A DNA stretch of 64,000 nt from contig NZ_JACHJH010000002.1 of the NCBI RefSeq assembly GCF_014203555.1, forward strand, positions 1,024,791 through 1,088,790. The letters run 5' to 3'. This DNA is from Streptomyces olivoverticillatus. Lineage in GTDB: Bacteria; Actinomycetota; Actinomycetes; Streptomycetales; Streptomycetaceae. The notes beneath the pieces were generated by a model. It was not told the origin of the DNA. It ran no database searches and was given only the letters and a program-made list of their open reading frames with translations. Position 1 is the first letter of the stretch; every line of letters begins with the position of its first letter. The position numbers and the translations under genes are program-made. Shown here piece by piece: positions 10,166 to 19,110 of the stretch.

Positions 10166-10822
10166 TCACCAGCCGCGCTCGCGCCACTCCGCGAGGTGCG
10201 GTCGCTCCGCGCCGAGCGTCGTGTCGTTGCCGTGGCCGGGGTAGACCCAGGTCTCGTCGGACAGTTGGCCGAAGAGCTTGGTCTCGACGTCGTCGATGAG
10301 GCTGGCGAAGGCCTTGGGGTCGTCGTGGGTGTTGCCCACCCCGCCGGGGAAGAGGCAGTCGCCGGTGAAGACGTGCGCATGGCCGTGCGGGTCGTCGTAG
10401 ACCAGGGCGATGCTGCCCGGGGTGTGGCCGACCAGGTGCCGCGCGGTGAGCTCGACGCGGCCGACCCGGATGGTGTCGCCGTCCGCCACCGGCACGTCCG
10501 TCGGCACCGGGATGCCCTCGGCGTCGTACGCCCCGGCGTAGGTGCGGGCGCCGGTGGCGTCCACGACCTCGCGCAGCGCGCCCCAGTGGTCCTGGTGCCG
10601 GTGGGTGGTGATGACCGAGGCGATGCCGCTGTCGCCGATCAGTCCGAGCAGGGTGTGCGGCTCCGCCGCGGCGTCGATCAGCAGCTGCTCGTCGGTGGCC
10701 CGGCAGCGCAGCAGATAGGAGTTGTTGTTCATGGGACCGACCGCGACCTTGGAGATCATCAGATCGGTCAACTCGTGTACGTCCGCAGGTCCGCCGACCT
10801 TCACATCTCCGCTGTACGTCAT
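10166..10822 (-). CDS. Metallo-beta-lactamase-fold hydrolase (glyoxalase II-like)
   Basis: This 218-residue protein is a binuclear metal hydrolase of the glyoxalase II type. It shows the complete ligand set: THRHQDHWG (His74, His76, Asp78, His79), GHTPGS (His133), FTGDCLF (Asp155) and YPGHGND (third-site His). Family members hydrolyse thioesters or related bonds. The neighbouring gene, 9 bases upstream on the same strand, encodes a mycothiol-dependent enzyme. A mycothiol thioester or conjugate is therefore a reasonable but unproven substrate. The protein should be cytoplasmic: no signal is seen. Confidence 0.88.
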   Translation of the reverse strand: MTYSGDVKVGGPADVHELTDLMISKVAVGPMNNNSYLLRCRATDEQLLIDAAAEPHTLLGLIGDSGIASVITTHRHQDHWGALREVVDATGARTYAGAYDAEGIPVPTDVPVADGDTIRVGRVELTARHLVGHTPGSIALVYDDPHGHAHVFTGDCLFPGGVGNTHDDPKAFASLIDDVETKLFGQLSDETWVYPGHGNDTTLGAERPHLAEWRERGW

Positions 10823-10831
10823 GATCCCAGC

Positions 10832-11518
10832 CTATAGCGGGGGCAGGGCGGGCAGCGGGCCGCCGGTGCATTGCAGCGCCGAGTCGTCGCGGCGGCCGGC
10901 GAGCCAGCCCAGCAGGTCGGGGGCGGTGCCGGTGACGGTCAGCGGTTCGCCTTCGGCGCGGCCCGTGGCCCAGCCGGCGCCGCCGGGGGCGGCCAGGCGC
11001 AGCGGCGGGAGGCCGTCGTGGCCCGAGAAGCGGTCCGCGAGGAACTCGATCTCGCGGGCGGTGAATTCGGCCGGGAGGTCCTCCAGCTCGTAGCCGATGC
11101 CCAGGTCGACGTGGTGGAGCTCGATCTCGACCAGGCGGCGGAAGGGGATGCGGGAGGCGCTGTCGGTGACGCCGTTGCGCAGGGTGACCGTGCGGGTCCA
11201 GTCGGCCGGGGCGGCGGCCACCTCCAGGAGGTGGCCCCAGGTCTCGCGCACGTCGGCGAGCTGGACGTCCAGGGGGCGGGGCGCGTCGCGCTCGATGTCC
11301 GCGTCGCGGACCTCGGCGCTCGCGTACATGGGGCGGCCCTCCAGGACGTTCACGAGGGCGTCCGCGTTGCGGGCGAGGTGGGCGAAGACATGGCCGCGGG
11401 TCCAGCCGGGCAGCCGTGACGGCTCGGCGACGGCGGCGTTGTCCAGCTTGGCGGCCGCGTCCAGCAGCCGGTCCGTTGCTTCGCGCAGGGATGCCAGATC
11501 GTGCACATGATCACTCAT
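10832..11518 (-). CDS. Maleylpyruvate isomerase-family mycothiol-dependent enzyme
   Basis: This 228-residue protein has the DinB-like four-helix N-terminal domain with LPGWTRGHVFAHLARNADAL. The His in that motif and the later EIELHHVDLGIGYE supply the metal ligands expected of mycothiol-dependent maleylpyruvate isomerases. An MDMPI C-terminal domain follows. The enzyme family uses mycothiol, the glutathione substitute of actinobacteria, for isomerisation or S-transfer. The actual substrate is not predictable, as most Streptomyces carry many paralogues. It is co-directional with and 9 bases from the metallo-hydrolase gene, and divergent from uvrA. Confidence 0.87.
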   Translation of the reverse strand: MSDHVHDLASLREATDRLLDAAAKLDNAAVAEPSRLPGWTRGHVFAHLARNADALVNVLEGRPMYASAEVRDADIERDAPRPLDVQLADVRETWGHLLEVAAAPADWTRTVTLRNGVTDSASRIPFRRLVEIELHHVDLGIGYELEDLPAEFTAREIEFLADRFSGHDGLPPLRLAAPGGAGWATGRAEGEPLTVTGTAPDLLGWLAGRRDDSALQCTGGPLPALPPL

Positions 11519-11626
11519 GTGCCGACCATAGCCTCCGCCACTCCTTCGGGTGAAGGTCTCCGCTTTCCGCCGTAAATCGAATACACGTGCTATATGGTCG
11601 TGGGTGGCATCGCTTACGACATCCGG

Positions 11627-11649
11627 GTGTCAGACGCTCCCCGTACTCT
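11627..11649 (+). promoter_or_regulatory. RecA-NDp-like promoter of uvrA
   Basis: GTGTCAGAC, eight bases, then TACTCT keeps the exact N8 spacing and the TAnnnT -10 of RecA-NDp promoters. It has three mismatches in the upstream half. It predicts a leader of about 65 bases before the uvrA start. Confidence 0.55.
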
Positions 11650-11719
11650 GGATCGGGGGCAGCGGCCCACCCCCGCAGCTCTCCACCAGAGCCGACTCTC
11701 AAGAAAGGTGCCGACCGGC

Positions 11720-14700
11720 GTGGCAGACCGTCTCATCGTCCGTGGCGCTCGCGAGCACAACCTCAAGAACGTCTCGCTCGACCTTCCCCGCGACTCCCTG
11801 ATCGTCTTCACCGGGCTCTCGGGATCCGGCAAGTCGTCCCTCGCGTTCGACACGATCTTCGCCGAGGGGCAGCGCCGCTACGTGGAGTCGCTCTCCTCCT
11901 ACGCACGGCAGTTCCTCGGCCAGATGGACAAGCCCGATGTGGACTTCATCGAGGGCCTGTCCCCAGCCGTCTCCATCGACCAGAAGTCGACCTCGCGCAA
12001 CCCGCGCTCGACGGTCGGCACCATCACCGAGGTCTACGACTACCTCCGCCTGCTCTTCGCCCGGATCGGCAAGCCGCACTGCCCCGAGTGCTCCCGGCCG
12101 ATCTCGCGGCAGTCCCCGCAGGCCATCGTGGACCGGGTGCTGGAGCTGCCGGAGGGCAGCCGCTTCCAGGTGCTCTCGCCGCTGGTGCGCGAGCGCAAGG
12201 GCGAGTTCGCCGATCTCTTCTCCGACCTCCAGACCAAGGGCTACAGCCGGGCCCGGGTCGACGGCGAGACGATCCAGCTCACCGACCCGCCCAAGCTCAA
12301 GAAGCAGGAGAAGCACACCATCGAGGTGGTCGTCGACCGCCTCACCGTCAAGGAGAGCGCCAAGCGCCGGCTCACCGACTCGGTGGAGACCGCGCTGGGC
12401 CTGTCCGGCGGCATGGTCATCCTCGACTTCGTCGACCTCCCCGAGGACGACCCCGAGCGTGAGCGGATGTACTCCGAGCACCTCTACTGCCCCTACGACG
12501 ACCTGTCCTTCGAGGAACTGGAGCCGCGCTCCTTCTCCTTCAACTCGCCCTTCGGTGCCTGCCCGGACTGCACCGGCATCGGCACCCGCATGGAGGTCGA
12601 CCCGGAGCTGATCGTCCCCGATCCGGACAAGTCGCTCGACGAGGGCGCGATCAGCCCCTGGTCCCACGGTCACACCAAGGACTACTTCAGCCGCCTGGTG
12701 GGCGCCCTCGCCGACGAGCTGGGCTTCCGTACGGACATCCCCTGGGCCGGCCTGCCGCAGCGCGCCAAGAAGGCGCTGCTCAACGGCCACCGCACCCAGA
12801 TCGAGGTGCGCTACCGCAACCGCTACGGGCGCGAGCGCGCCTACACCACCGCCTTCGAGGGCGCCGTGCCGTTCGTCAAGCGGCGGCACTCCGAGGCGGA
12901 GAGCGACTCCAGCCGGGAGCGCTTCGAGGGCTACATGCGCGAGGTGCACTGCCCCACCTGCGAGGGCACCCGGCTCAAGCCGATCGTGCTCGCCGTCACC
13001 GTGCAGGGCCGCTCCATCGCCGAGGTCTCGGCGATGTCGATCAGCGAGTGCGCCGACTTCCTGCGGGAGATGACGCTCACCGGCCGCGAGAAGAAGATCG
13101 CCGAGCGGGTGCTCAAGGAGGTCAACGAGCGGCTGCGCTTCCTGGTCGACGTCGGCCTGGACTACCTCTCGCTCAACCGCGCCGCGGGCACCCTCTCCGG
13201 CGGCGAGGCCCAGCGCATCCGGCTCGCCACCCAGATCGGCTCCGGCCTCGTCGGCGTGCTCTACGTCCTGGACGAGCCGTCCATCGGCCTGCACCAGCGC
13301 GACAACCACCGCCTCATCGAGACCCTCGTCCGCCTGCGCGACATGGGCAACACCCTGATCGTCGTCGAGCACGACGAGGACACCATCAAGGTCGCCGACT
13401 GGGTCGTCGACATTGGCCCGGGCGCCGGTGAGCACGGCGGCAAGGTCGTGCACAGCGGCCCGTTGAAGGAGCTGCTGCGCACCGAGGCGTCCATGACCGG
13501 GCAGTACCTGTCCGGGAAGAGGTCCATCCCCATCCCCGACATCCGCCGCCCCGTGGACGGCTCCCGCCGCCTGACGGTGCGCGGGGCCCGGGAGAACAAC
13601 CTGCGCGACATCGACGTGTCCTTCCCCCTCGGGGTGCTCACGGCCGTCACCGGAGTCTCCGGCTCCGGCAAGTCGACGCTGGTCAACGACATCCTGTACA
13701 CCCACCTGGCACGCGAGCTCAACGGTGCGCGGGCCGTCCCGGGCCGTCACACCCGGGTCGACGGCGACGATCTGGTCGACAAGGTCGTCCACGTCGACCA
13801 GTCGCCCATCGGCCGCACCCCGCGCTCCAACCCCGCCACGTACACCGGCGTCTTCGACCACGTCCGCAAGCTCTTCGCGGAGACGATGGAGGCGAAGGTC
13901 CGCGGCTATCTGCCCGGCCGCTTCTCCTTCAACGTCAAGGGCGGCCGCTGCGAGAACTGCTCCGGCGACGGCACCATCAAGATCGAGATGAACTTCCTGC
14001 CGGACGTGTACGTGCCGTGCGAGGTCTGCCACGGTGCGCGCTACAACCGGGAGACCCTGGAGGTGCACTACAAGGGCAAGTCCATCGCCGAGGTGCTGGA
14101 CATGCCCATCGAGGAGGCGCTCGCCTTCTTCGAGGCCGTGCCGACCATCGCACGCCACCTGCGCACCCTCACCGAGGTCGGCCTGGGCTACGTCCGCCTC
14201 GGCCAGTCCGCACCCACGCTCTCCGGCGGCGAGGCGCAGCGCGTGAAGCTCGCCAGCGAGCTGCAGAAGCGCTCCACCGGCCGGACCGTCTACGTGCTGG
14301 ACGAGCCGACCACCGGTCTGCACTTCGAGGACATCAGCAAGCTGATCTCGGTGCTGTCCGGGCTGGTCGACAAGGGCAACACGGTGATCGTCATCGAGCA
14401 CAACCTCGATGTGATCAAGACCGCCGACTGGGTCGTCGACATGGGCCCCGAGGGCGGCTCCGGCGGCGGCCTGGTCGTCGCGGAGGGCACGCCGGAGGAG
14501 GTCGCCTCGATCCCGGCCAGCCACACGGGCAAGTTCCTGCGGGAGATGCTCGGTGACCGCGTCAGCGATGCGGCCCCGCTCGCCGCCCCCAAGGGAGGCA
14601 AGCGGGCCGCCGCGGCCAAGCCGGCGAAGAAGGCCGCCGCCAAGAAGACGGTCGCGGCGAAGTCGACTGCGGCGAAGCGGACCGTTTCTGCGAAGACGAC

Positions 14701-14752
14701 CGCCGCGAAGACGACCGCCGCGAAGAAGACGACGCGGGCGCGCCGCGTCTGA
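11720..14752 (+). CDS. uvrA: Excinuclease ABC subunit UvrA
   Basis: This 1010-residue ABC-type ATPase forms the UvrA2 dimer that scans DNA for damage and loads UvrB. Two nucleotide-binding sites are complete: Walker A GLSGSGKS (32-39) and GVSGSGKS (645-652), with signatures LSGGEAQR near 492 and 834. Zinc-finger cysteine pairs are visible (CPYDD with CPDC, CENC with CEVC). The last 50 or so residues are a Lys/Ala/Thr-rich, histone H1-like tail beyond the usual UvrA end. The start is GTG 11720 with AAGAAAGG upstream; the in-frame sequence before it is promoter and leader. Confidence 0.97.
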   Translation: MADRLIVRGAREHNLKNVSLDLPRDSLIVFTGLSGSGKSSLAFDTIFAEGQRRYVESLSSYARQFLGQMDKPDVDFIEGLSPAVSIDQKSTSRNPRSTVGTITEVYDYLRLLFARIGKPHCPECSRPISRQSPQAIVDRVLELPEGSRFQVLSPLVRERKGEFADLFSDLQTKGYSRARVDGETIQLTDPPKLKKQEKHTIEVVVDRLTVKESAKRRLTDSVETALGLSGGMVILDFVDLPEDDPERERMYSEHLYCPYDDLSFEELEPRSFSFNSPFGACPDCTGIGTRMEVDPELIVPDPDKSLDEGAISPWSHGHTKDYFSRLVGALADELGFRTDIPWAGLPQRAKKALLNGHRTQIEVRYRNRYGRERAYTTAFEGAVPFVKRRHSEAESDSSRERFEGYMREVHCPTCEGTRLKPIVLAVTVQGRSIAEVSAMSISECADFLREMTLTGREKKIAERVLKEVNERLRFLVDVGLDYLSLNRAAGTLSGGEAQRIRLATQIGSGLVGVLYVLDEPSIGLHQRDNHRLIETLVRLRDMGNTLIVVEHDEDTIKVADWVVDIGPGAGEHGGKVVHSGPLKELLRTEASMTGQYLSGKRSIPIPDIRRPVDGSRRLTVRGARENNLRDIDVSFPLGVLTAVTGVSGSGKSTLVNDILYTHLARELNGARAVPGRHTRVDGDDLVDKVVHVDQSPIGRTPRSNPATYTGVFDHVRKLFAETMEAKVRGYLPGRFSFNVKGGRCENCSGDGTIKIEMNFLPDVYVPCEVCHGARYNRETLEVHYKGKSIAEVLDMPIEEALAFFEAVPTIARHLRTLTEVGLGYVRLGQSAPTLSGGEAQRVKLASELQKRSTGRTVYVLDEPTTGLHFEDISKLISVLSGLVDKGNTVIVIEHNLDVIKTADWVVDMGPEGGSGGGLVVAEGTPEEVASIPASHTGKFLREMLGDRVSDAAPLAAPKGGKRAAAAKPAKKAAAKKTVAAKSTAAKRTVSAKTTAAKTTAAKKTTRARRV

Positions 14753-14757
14753 GCGGA

Positions 14758-14801
14758 GTCAGGCGGTGCCGAGCCCCTGGAGGGGCCCGGCACCGCCTGA
14801 C
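14758..14801. terminator. Bidirectional terminator between uvrA and the sugar kinase
   Basis: A 20-bp stem with one A-C mismatch and a two-base loop fills the gap between convergent genes. Confidence 0.75.
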
Positions 14802-14826
14802 TGCAACCTTGTGACGGCCCGGCGCG

Positions 14827-15747
14827 CTACCCCGCCAGTTCCGCCGCGTACGGCGGCTGTGCACCCCCGCGGGAGCAGGTGACGGCCGCCGCACGGGCCG
14901 CGTAGGCCAAGATCGCGCGCCACGCGGGCTCCGGCAGGGCGGCGACCTCCTCGCCGGAGAGCGCGCCGTACTCCGACAGCCGGTGCAGCAGCGCGGCGTT
15001 CACCGTGTCGCCCGCGCCGATCGTGTCCACGACCTCGACGCTTTCCCCCGGCACGGCACACGTGGCGTCCCCGTCCCGGGTGTGCACCGACAGCCCCTGC
15101 GCGCCATGAGTGACCACGACCGCGGACGGGCCCGCCGCCAGCCACTCCCGCGGGCTGCCGCCCAGCCACGCCGCGTCCTCGGCCGACAGCTTCAGCAGCG
15201 ACACATACGGCAGCCAGGAGCGGAACCGGGCCCGGTAGGCCGGTGCGTCGGGGATCAGGCCGGGGCGGATGTTGGGGTCGAGAAGGGTGAACACCCCACG
15301 CCCCGACTCCCGCCGCAGCAGCGCCTCGTACGCGCTCGCGCCCGGCTCCAGGACCAGCGAGCACGTCCCCAGGCACAGGGCCCGCGTGGTGTCCGGCAAC
15401 GGGCCGGGCAGCTCGAAGAGCCGGTCCGCCGTGCCGCCCGCGTAGAAGCCGTAGCCCGCCGAACCGTCCGCCCCGACGGCGGCCACCGCCAGCGTCGTCG
15501 GCTCGGGCCCCCGCTGCACCAGCGAGACGTCCACGCCCGCCGTTCGCAGCCCGCCGAGCAGCGCCTCGCCGAAGCCGTCCGCCGACACCCGCGAGCAGAA
15601 GGCGGCCTTCGCGCCCAGCCGCCCCAGCGCCACGGCCGTGTTGTACGGGCCGCCGCCCAGCCGCGGCAGCAGGGCAGGCAGCCCGTCGTCGCCGCCCGGG
15701 CCGCCGGGCACGAGGTCGATCAGTGCTTCACCGGCCACCACGATCAC
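14827..15747 (-). CDS. PfkB-family carbohydrate kinase (fructokinase-like)
   Basis: This 306-residue ribokinase-family enzyme phosphorylates a sugar with ATP in the cytoplasm. It has the N-terminal GGGPYNTAVALGRLGA substrate-binding block, DPNIRPGL, and the C-terminal anion-hole motif DTIGAGDTVNAALL with the catalytic Asp. The sequence fits fructokinases best, but the sugar is not certain. The start is GTG 15747, preceded by AAGGAG on the minus strand; the long open frame upstream is antisense to the Rieske gene and is not used. It is convergent with uvrA and divergent from the Rieske gene. Confidence 0.88.
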   Translation of the reverse strand: MIVVAGEALIDLVPGGPGGDDGLPALLPRLGGGPYNTAVALGRLGAKAAFCSRVSADGFGEALLGGLRTAGVDVSLVQRGPEPTTLAVAAVGADGSAGYGFYAGGTADRLFELPGPLPDTTRALCLGTCSLVLEPGASAYEALLRRESGRGVFTLLDPNIRPGLIPDAPAYRARFRSWLPYVSLLKLSAEDAAWLGGSPREWLAAGPSAVVVTHGAQGLSVHTRDGDATCAVPGESVEVVDTIGAGDTVNAALLHRLSEYGALSGEEVAALPEPAWRAILAYAARAAAVTCSRGGAQPPYAAELAG

Positions 15748-15855
15748 GTAAGCACTCCTTCCGCAGGTGCCCTCAGCCTCCCACGCAGCAAGCGGAACAA
15801 CCCCTGCCGGTAGGGTCGGGGCTGCACCCGAGCCCTTTGCCCGTTGGAGACCGCC

Positions 15856-16287
15856 ATGCCCAGCCCCTCTGTTCCGCCGGCGTCCCGCCGCACCGTGCTG
15901 CGCGGTGCCGCCCTGGCAGGCGCCGCCGGGCTCGGCGCCACCGCCTGCACCGGCGGTACGGGCAGCAAGGGCCCCGCCACCCCCACCGCGCCGGTGGACC
16001 TCGGGGCCGCGGACGCCATCCCGGCCGGCGGGGCCAAGCTCTTCCGCGAACAGCGCGTGGTCGTCTGCCGGTCCGCGCAGGGGGAGTACAAGGCGTTCAG
16101 CGCGGTGTGCACGCACGCGGGCTGCGTCGTCGACAAGATCGAGGACGGCAAGATCAGCTGCCCCTGCCACGGCAGCAAGTTCGACGCCGCCACGGGCAAG
16201 GTCCTCCAGGGCCCGGCGGGCGCGCCGCTGCCCTCCGTCCCCGTGAAGGCGGACGGCGGCAAGCTGGTGGCCGGCCCGGAGGCCTGA
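15856..16287 (+). CDS. Exported Rieske [2Fe-2S] protein
   Basis: This 143-residue protein carries a twin-arginine signal (SRRTVLRG at about residues 10-17) whose hydrophobic core ends in LGATAC, a lipobox-like site. It may therefore be a Tat-exported lipoprotein. The Rieske domain has CTHAGC and CPCHGSKFD, meaning two Cys and two His cluster ligands plus the pair of cysteines that form the stabilising disulfide in high-potential Rieske proteins. No oxygenase or cytochrome partner is adjacent. ATG 15856 was chosen because GGAGA lies 6 bases upstream. It ends 19 bases before the convergent regulator gene. Confidence 0.9.
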   Translation: MPSPSVPPASRRTVLRGAALAGAAGLGATACTGGTGSKGPATPTAPVDLGAADAIPAGGAKLFREQRVVVCRSAQGEYKAFSAVCTHAGCVVDKIEDGKISCPCHGSKFDAATGKVLQGPAGAPLPSVPVKADGGKLVAGPEA

Positions 16288-16306
16288 GGGCCCCTCCCGC
16301 CGCCCT

Positions 16307-17245
16307 TCACGACCAGTCCCAGGCGATCCCCAGGATCCCCGGCCGCACCCCCTGCTCCACCAGATGCACACCCGGATGCCGCCCCGCCAGCGTCAGCTCC
16401 CGCTGCCCGCTGCGCGGGGCGCCCGCGGAGGCCCGGGTGAAGCGGCGGCAGCGCACCGGCAGCGCGGCGTCGTCGAAGCGGACCTGGAGCACGTACTGCC
16501 CGCCCGCGAAGCTGAAACCGCGCACGTACTCGCTGCTCGTACCGCCCGTGCCGTCGTCGAAGCCGTAGCCGAAGACATAGGTCTCCCCGGCCCGCAGCCG
16601 CGCGTCGAAGAGCAGCTCCGCGACGAGCACGCCCGCCGCCGCGTGCCAGCGCACCCGCCCCACCCGGCAGTTCTCGGTCGCCCGCACCCGCACCAGACCC
16701 GGGTCGCAGCCGGTGTCGCCGTGGTGGATGGCCAGGTAGCGGTCCACGCCGTCCCGGTGCGCCCGCACCACATGGTGGGAGTCGCGCCCGCGCAACTCGC
16801 GCCGCGCGCCTATCAGGACGCGCTCCAGATGACAGACCGTGTGCAGCCCTCCGTCGGCCGGTGACTCCAGCTCGGCGAGCAGCAGCTCCAAGGCGTGGGA
16901 CTCCTCCAGGAGGGAGCGGTAGGAGCGGGCGGCCGGCCGCTCGGTCGAGGCGCGACCCTGCGGCTGGAGCAGCCGGGTCAGGGCGTGCGCGGGCAGGTCC
17001 AGAACCTCTTCCAGCATGCGGACGGCCCTCAGCGACTCCGGCCGCTGTGGCCGCCGCGCACCCTGCTGCCAGTAACTGAGGCTGGTCACACCCACTTTGA
17101 CGCCGCGCTGCGCCAGCCGGTGCTGCACCCGGTGCAGGGCGAGTCCGCGGGCCGACAGCGCGGTGCGCAGCGCCAGGTGGAAGGGGCCCGTGCGCAGCGC
17201 CTGGGCCAACTCGGCCTCGGCGGCGGCCGTGCTGCCGTCTTCCAT
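16307..17245 (-). CDS. Predicted HTH regulator with a beta-rich C-terminal domain
   Basis: This 312-residue protein has an Xre-like N-terminal HTH (about residues 25-85, containing GVTSLSYWQQGARRP) with the layout of a lambda-repressor fold. It is joined to a C-terminal half rich in beta strands (VLVAELLFDARLRAGETYVFGYGFDD) that I do not recognise. ATG 17245 has AAGGGAG before it on the minus strand. A perfect inverted repeat (17258-17279) lies immediately upstream, which suggests autoregulation. It is divergently transcribed from the exported peptidase gene, its most obvious target. The ligand is unknown. Confidence 0.72.
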   Translation of the reverse strand: MEDGSTAAAEAELAQALRTGPFHLALRTALSARGLALHRVQHRLAQRGVKVGVTSLSYWQQGARRPQRPESLRAVRMLEEVLDLPAHALTRLLQPQGRASTERPAARSYRSLLEESHALELLLAELESPADGGLHTVCHLERVLIGARRELRGRDSHHVVRAHRDGVDRYLAIHHGDTGCDPGLVRVRATENCRVGRVRWHAAAGVLVAELLFDARLRAGETYVFGYGFDDGTGGTSSEYVRGFSFAGGQYVLQVRFDDAALPVRCRRFTRASAGAPRSGQRELTLAGRHPGVHLVEQGVRPGILGIAWDWS

Positions 17246-17257
17246 CCGCTCGCTCCC

Positions 17258-17279
17258 TTGTGAAGGTGAATATTCACAA
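17258..17279. promoter_or_regulatory. Candidate operator in front of the HTH regulator gene
   Basis: TTGTGAA and TTCACAA flank an 8-base centre. Inside them is a second perfect palindrome, GTGAATATTCAC, at 17266-17277. It lies just upstream of the ribosome site of the regulator. Two more TTCACA copies occur at 17340 and 17360. Confidence 0.45.
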
Positions 17280-17484
17280 ACGGTGGCAGAAGCTTCGGTG
17301 GCCTGGAGTGCCTTGTTCCTCCTGGGCGGGCATCGGCCGTTCACAACCGATTCGATCTGTTCACACCGCGCTCTCACCGAGCATTGAAGCCGGTTGACCC
17401 ACCCCCGACAACACCTGATGCTCCTGGCACGCGTCCGGACGCGCTCCTCCACCTCAACCCCCCCGCCACGGGAGGAACGCGAAG

Positions 17485-18114
17485 ATGACCCGTGCTTCGG
17501 CATCGGCACCCCAAGAAAAGAACCGCATACGCGGCAGACGGCTGTCCGTAGCGGCGCTCGTCGCCTCCGCCCTGCTCGCCGTCCCCACCACGGCGAGCGC
17601 GGCCACCGGCGACCACGCGGCGGCGTCCCTGCGCTCCGCCAAGCAACTCGGCATCACCATGCAGGCGCAGCAGAAGACCAACTGGTGCTGGGCAGGCTCC
17701 GGAAACACCATCGCCACCTGGTTCGGGCGCACCTACAGCCAGAACCAGTTCTGCAACGCCGCCTTCAACCGGCAGCAGGGCACCACGTGCCCCAACAACC
17801 AGGCCACCCTGGGCAATGTGCAGAACGCCCTGGACTGGGCTGGCATCAACTCCGGCTCGTACGTGAGTGGATGGCTGCGCTACCCGACCGTCAAGACCGA
17901 GATCGACAACAACCGGCCGATCGAGACCCGCATCCAGTGGTCGTCCGGCGGCGGTCACATGCACGTCGTCTACGGCTACGACGAATCCAACAGCTGGGTG
18001 TACTGGGGCGACCCGTGGCCCTCCAGCGACCGCTACAACTGGGCCTCGCACAGCTGGTACGTGGGCAACGACGAGTTCTCCTGGACCCACTCGCTCTACC
18101 GGATCGGGGCGTGA
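17485..18114 (+). CDS. Exported papain-like cysteine peptidase
   Basis: This 209-residue protein has a Sec signal (RRLSVAALVASALLAVPTTASA, cleavage near residue 39) followed directly by the catalytic domain. The active site reads TNWCWAG (Cys68), GGHMHVVYGY (His158 or 160) and WGDPW (Asp176), the order of papain-like and AvrRpt2/C39-type peptidases. Cys90 and Cys102 could form a disulfide. There is no long propeptide, so activity must be held in check some other way. The next gene starts 4 bases after its stop and is probably translationally coupled. The substrate is unknown. Confidence 0.85.
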   Translation: MTRASASAPQEKNRIRGRRLSVAALVASALLAVPTTASAATGDHAAASLRSAKQLGITMQAQQKTNWCWAGSGNTIATWFGRTYSQNQFCNAAFNRQQGTTCPNNQATLGNVQNALDWAGINSGSYVSGWLRYPTVKTEIDNNRPIETRIQWSSGGGHMHVVYGYDESNSWVYWGDPWPSSDRYNWASHSWYVGNDEFSWTHSLYRIGA

Positions 18115-18118
18115 GGGC

Positions 18119-18982
18119 ATGAACGCTCACCAGCGCTCCAGCAGCCACTCGCGCCGGAACGCGGCCCGCGCCGCGGCCGCCGGCGCGCTGACCGCCGGCT
18201 TGCTGGGCCTCGCCCCGCTCGCCCACGCGGCACAGCCCCCGGCCCCCGTAGCGCCGCCCGCCTCCGGCCTCGCCGCAGCACACGAGGTGGCACAGGCGCC
18301 CGCGACGCTCAAGACGCTCTCCCGCTTCTTCGCCCGCGACGGCGCCATCGCCGAGGACAAGGCGCAGCCGCGGATCGAGGGCGCGTCCGTGCCGGTGTAC
18401 ACGCTCTCCCCGGAGTTCGTGGCGGGCACGGCGGACGCCCCGGTGGCCAAACTTGAATTCCTGGCCAGCGCGGCGGTCTCGGCCGACGGGCAGAAGGCGT
18501 CGGTGTGGACGGCCCGCACCGGCGACACCTGGAAGGTCGTCAACATCGCCACCGGCGACGACGAGACGCGCTACGCCGCCGAGGGCGCCAGGAAGCTCAG
18601 CGGCGGCACCGTCTTCCGCGAACCCCAGATCAACGCCTGGTACGTGCAGCGCGGCGAGAAGGTGCTGCCGCTCGACGCGGACGCCGTCCGCGCGGTCGGC
18701 GAGGGCGGCACCACCCTGGACGCCTACCGGGCCCGGGTCCACCGGGCCTACGGCGACAAGCTGCCCGGCACCGCCTATGACAGGAAGGGGCTGGCGGGCG
18801 GATACGCGGGCAGTGCGGAGCAGCCGTCCGTGCAGAAGGCCGGTGCGGACCGGCCGGCGGCCGCGGCGCCGCGGGGTGACGGCGGTTCGCCGGCCGTGGC
18901 CTTCGCCGCGACGGCGGGCGGGGCGGCCCTTGCGGCCCTGGGCCTGGGCGGTGCGGCGGTGCGCAGGCTGCGCCGCCGCTGA
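18119..18982 (+). CDS. Exported, C-terminally membrane-anchored partner of the peptidase
   Basis: This 287-residue protein has a signal peptide (RRNAARAAAAGALTAGLLGL, cleavage after AHA) and a Pro/Ala stretch. A 150-residue alpha/beta domain with VAKLEFLASAAVSADGQ and INAWYVQRGEKVLPLD follows, then a final hydrophobic helix (about 262-281) and RRLRRR, a type I anchor with an outside domain. I do not recognise the central domain. The start, ATG 18119, lies 4 bases after the peptidase stop, with the end of that gene supplying the ribosome site. It could be an inhibitor, chaperone or docking partner; this is inference from coupling only. Confidence 0.75.
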   Translation: MNAHQRSSSHSRRNAARAAAAGALTAGLLGLAPLAHAAQPPAPVAPPASGLAAAHEVAQAPATLKTLSRFFARDGAIAEDKAQPRIEGASVPVYTLSPEFVAGTADAPVAKLEFLASAAVSADGQKASVWTARTGDTWKVVNIATGDDETRYAAEGARKLSGGTVFREPQINAWYVQRGEKVLPLDADAVRAVGEGGTTLDAYRARVHRAYGDKLPGTAYDRKGLAGGYAGSAEQPSVQKAGADRPAAAAPRGDGGSPAVAFAATAGGAALAALGLGGAAVRRLRRR

Positions 18983-19087
18983 CGGCCCCTTCGGGCCGCA
19001 ACCCCCACGGGACGCGCCCTTCCCCTCCGGCCCCGGCAGCCACCGCTGCCGGGGCCGGAGCCGCTCCCTGCCCTGGGCGGACACCGA

Positions 19088-19110
19088 TTGTCACTGCCCG
19101 CAAGTAGGGT
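19088..19110 (+). promoter_or_regulatory. RecA-NDp-type promoter of uvrC
   Basis: TTGTCACTG, eight bases, then TAGGGT matches the RecA-NDp consensus with one mismatch. The -10 ends 7 bases before the uvrC ATG, again predicting a leaderless mRNA. Confidence 0.78.

Noticed and set aside
11577-11592. Possible LexA SOS box upstream of uvrA
   Set aside because: Only the left half resembles the Streptomyces consensus (TCGAAT); the right half GTGCTA has three mismatches to GTTCGA. The RecA-NDp-like site is a better explanation.
17264-17279. Rex (NADH-sensing) operator
   Set aside because: Rex sites are TGTGAA-N4-TTCACA. Here the half-sites are separated by 8 bases, or by 2 in the nested version.
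17339-17367. PHO box from repeated GTTCACA units
   Set aside because: PhoP sites are 11-base direct repeats; these two copies are 20 bases apart and the unit between them does not match.
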